A stretch of 17,168 nt of DNA from Bacteroidales bacterium. GTDB taxonomy: Bacteria > Bacteroidota > Bacteroidia > Bacteroidales > UBA932. Of the stretch, positions 16,090 to 17,168 are shown one piece after another; positions within the stretch are counted from its first letter, which is position 1; each line of letters opens with the position of its first letter. The notes below the pieces were generated by a model. The model saw nothing but the letters and a program-made list of their open reading frames with translations. It searched no databases and had not been told where the DNA came from. Made by a program: the position numbers and the translations under genes. The stretch spans positions 1 to 17,168 of the forward strand of contig WRBG01000023.1 in assembly GCA_009784635.1 (NCBI GenBank), in the 5' to 3' direction.

Positions 16090-17168
16090 TTATCGGATAT
16101 GGTCTCGAGTGCTAAAATCTTTGGCAAAAACCTGTAGGTATGCCTTGCCCGTCTCTGTCCACCTTTCTACCTCTGTTCCTGCTTGATAAATGAGACTGCG
16201 GCCCACATTGTCAAAAGCGATACGGGCGCTGTCGGCAACAAGGCCAAAACCGTCGTTGTAGGCGTACCATGCAAAAGGAACTACGGGCGTTCCAAGTATA
16301 TCCTTGCTAAAGCGATAGTTGTCTCCATGTAGCCCCAACTGATGCAGAAGTGTGAGGGAAATATCGGTTTGTCCTGCAATCGTGGTGATTACCGTGTCTG
16401 CCTTAGCGATTGCGCCGCCTAACCACAACATGGGAATGTGAAATTTCTCGGGCACATGATAGGGCAGGTTTCCGGGATGACGCGACCCGTGGTCGGATGT
16501 AACTACAACCAAGGTGTGCGGCCACCAATCGGTTTGACGGGCGGCTTCTATAAAATCGCCCAGCGCCTTGTCGGCATAATAGACCGAGTTGAGAAACAGA
16601 TGTTCGTCGTCGTTGCCCTCAATGACCGTAGGCATGGGTACCGTAAAAGGCTCATGGCTGCTGAGCGTAATAAAGGCCTTGAAAAAGGGAGGCGAGGTAT
16701 GGTTGCACACTTCTAACAATTTTTCAAATACCCAATGGTCGGGTACGCCCCATTTGGTTCCCCTGTAAGTTTCGGGGGGAAAATCTTGGCGGGTAATTAC
16801 CCTATCATAGCCGGCATTGCCCAAATAAGCCGCGATATTGGAAAAAAGGACATCGAAACCGCTCACAAATTCTGTATGGTAGCCCGCTTGTTTGAAGTCC
16901 TTGTTGAGGTAAGGCAATTGGCGGGTTTTCTCTGTAAAATTAATTACTTTGGCCACCGGATGTACCGGATAACCGTTTAATATACCGAGTATTCCTTTAT
17001 CGGTACGGTCACTGTTGGCGTAGAAATTCGAGAAAACAATGCCCTCTTTGCACAGCCGGTTCAGATTGGGCGTTACATCCGGCAAGCCGCCCAAAGGCTC
17101 TATCAGTCTGTTGGAGAAACTTTCCAAAATGATGATGATTACGTTGGGCCGGGCCTCTTTCAAAAGGA
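16090..17168 (-). CDS. LTA synthase/sulfatase-family transferase, C-terminal catalytic part (runs off right edge)
   Basis: This is the extracytoplasmic catalytic domain of the LTA synthase/MdoB family, which transfers phosphoglycerol-type or phosphoethanolamine-type groups to envelope glycans or lipids. At least 359 residues are present, and the frame is open to the window edge; the usual N-terminal membrane segments must lie outside. Counting from a TTG at 17163, the visible motifs are IILESFS with the metal-binding Glu14, YANSDRTDKG with the likely nucleophile Thr54, LSSHEPF, and TSDHGSRH (encoded at about 16479-16502) with the metal-binding Asp and His. The domain ends soon after, with a 90-residue C-terminal extension typical of Bacteroidota members. 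That TTG is not taken as the true start. It is 69 bases upstream of glyA on the same strand. Substrate is unknown; lipoteichoic acid itself is unlikely in this Gram-negative group. Confidence 0.87.
   Translation of the reverse strand, partial: LLKEARPNVIIIILESFSNRLIEPLGGLPDVTPNLNRLCKEGIVFSNFYANSDRTDKGILGILNGYPVHPVAKVINFTEKTRQLPYLNKDFKQAGYHTEFVSGFDVLFSNIAAYLGNAGYDRVITRQDFPPETYRGTKWGVPDHWVFEKLLEVCNHTSPPFFKAFITLSSHEPFTVPMPTVIEGNDDEHLFLNSVYYADKALGDFIEAARQTDWWPHTLVVVTSDHGSRHPGNLPYHVPEKFHIPMLWLGGAIAKADTVITTIAGQTDISLTLLHQLGLHGDNYRFSKDILGTPVVPFAWYAYNDGFGLVADSARIAFDNVGRSLIYQAGTEVERWTETGKAYLQVFAKDFSTRDHIR

Noticed and set aside
1..17168. Search for a defence island, mobile element, CRISPR array or other novel system
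   Set aside because: Nearly every base belongs to recognisable core genes with closely spaced operons; no direct-repeat arrays, transposase, integrase or tRNA-adjacent insertion was seen.

Overview
This window is ordinary, tightly packed housekeeping DNA from an anaerobic member of the Bacteroidota, most likely Bacteroidales. The evidence is perfect Bacteroidota-type -7 boxes (TAnnTTTG) upstream of guaB, glyA and the NlpC/P60 gene, near absence of Shine-Dalgarno sequences, typical Bacteroidales protein families (YkfC-like lipoprotein, Tat-exported dipeptide epimerase, LptA/OstA-like giant, split ResB/CcsA next to NrfHA) and gene order. No RNA gene, mobile element, CRISPR array or phage gene was seen. 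The largest non-coding stretch is about 113 bases (3532-3644), so no gene-free region exceeds 300 bases.

Region 1 (1-3531, all minus strand) reads from right to left: an NlpC/P60 lipoprotein endopeptidase, a Tat-signal dipeptide epimerase, a 90-residue protein of unknown function, then metH, which runs off the left edge. Gaps are 30, 5 and 25 bases, so this is probably one transcript. The first two genes form a muropeptide-processing pair: the endopeptidase would release L-Ala-D-Glu from stem peptides and the epimerase would turn it into usable L-Ala-L-Glu outside the cytoplasm.

Region 2 (3624-8716, plus strand) starts with a divergently transcribed TIGR01212-type radical SAM protein with a TTG start. 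It is followed by a four-gene ammonifying nitrite reductase unit: nrfH (tetraheme quinol dehydrogenase), nrfA (pentaheme catalytic subunit), resB and ccsA (System II haem attachment machinery). The last three genes overlap or nearly touch, so structural proteins and their haem lyase are made together.

Region 3 (8712-14774, plus strand) has a clear promoter, then guaB (IMP dehydrogenase), a SurA-like lipoprotein, a two-domain SurA-type parvulin and a 763-residue LptA/OstA-like protein, all within 8 bases of each other. The last three form an outer-membrane biogenesis module placed behind a purine gene.

Region 4 (14740-17168, minus strand) holds glyA, which overlaps the end of the LptA-like gene by 35 bases tail to tail, and the C-terminal part of an LTA-synthase-family alkaline-phosphatase-fold transferase that runs off the right edge.

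I did not find a convincing undescribed system. The points most worth a second look are the exported epimerase pairing, the guaB-linked outer-membrane cluster with an unusual LptA-like protein, and the unknown 90-residue protein.
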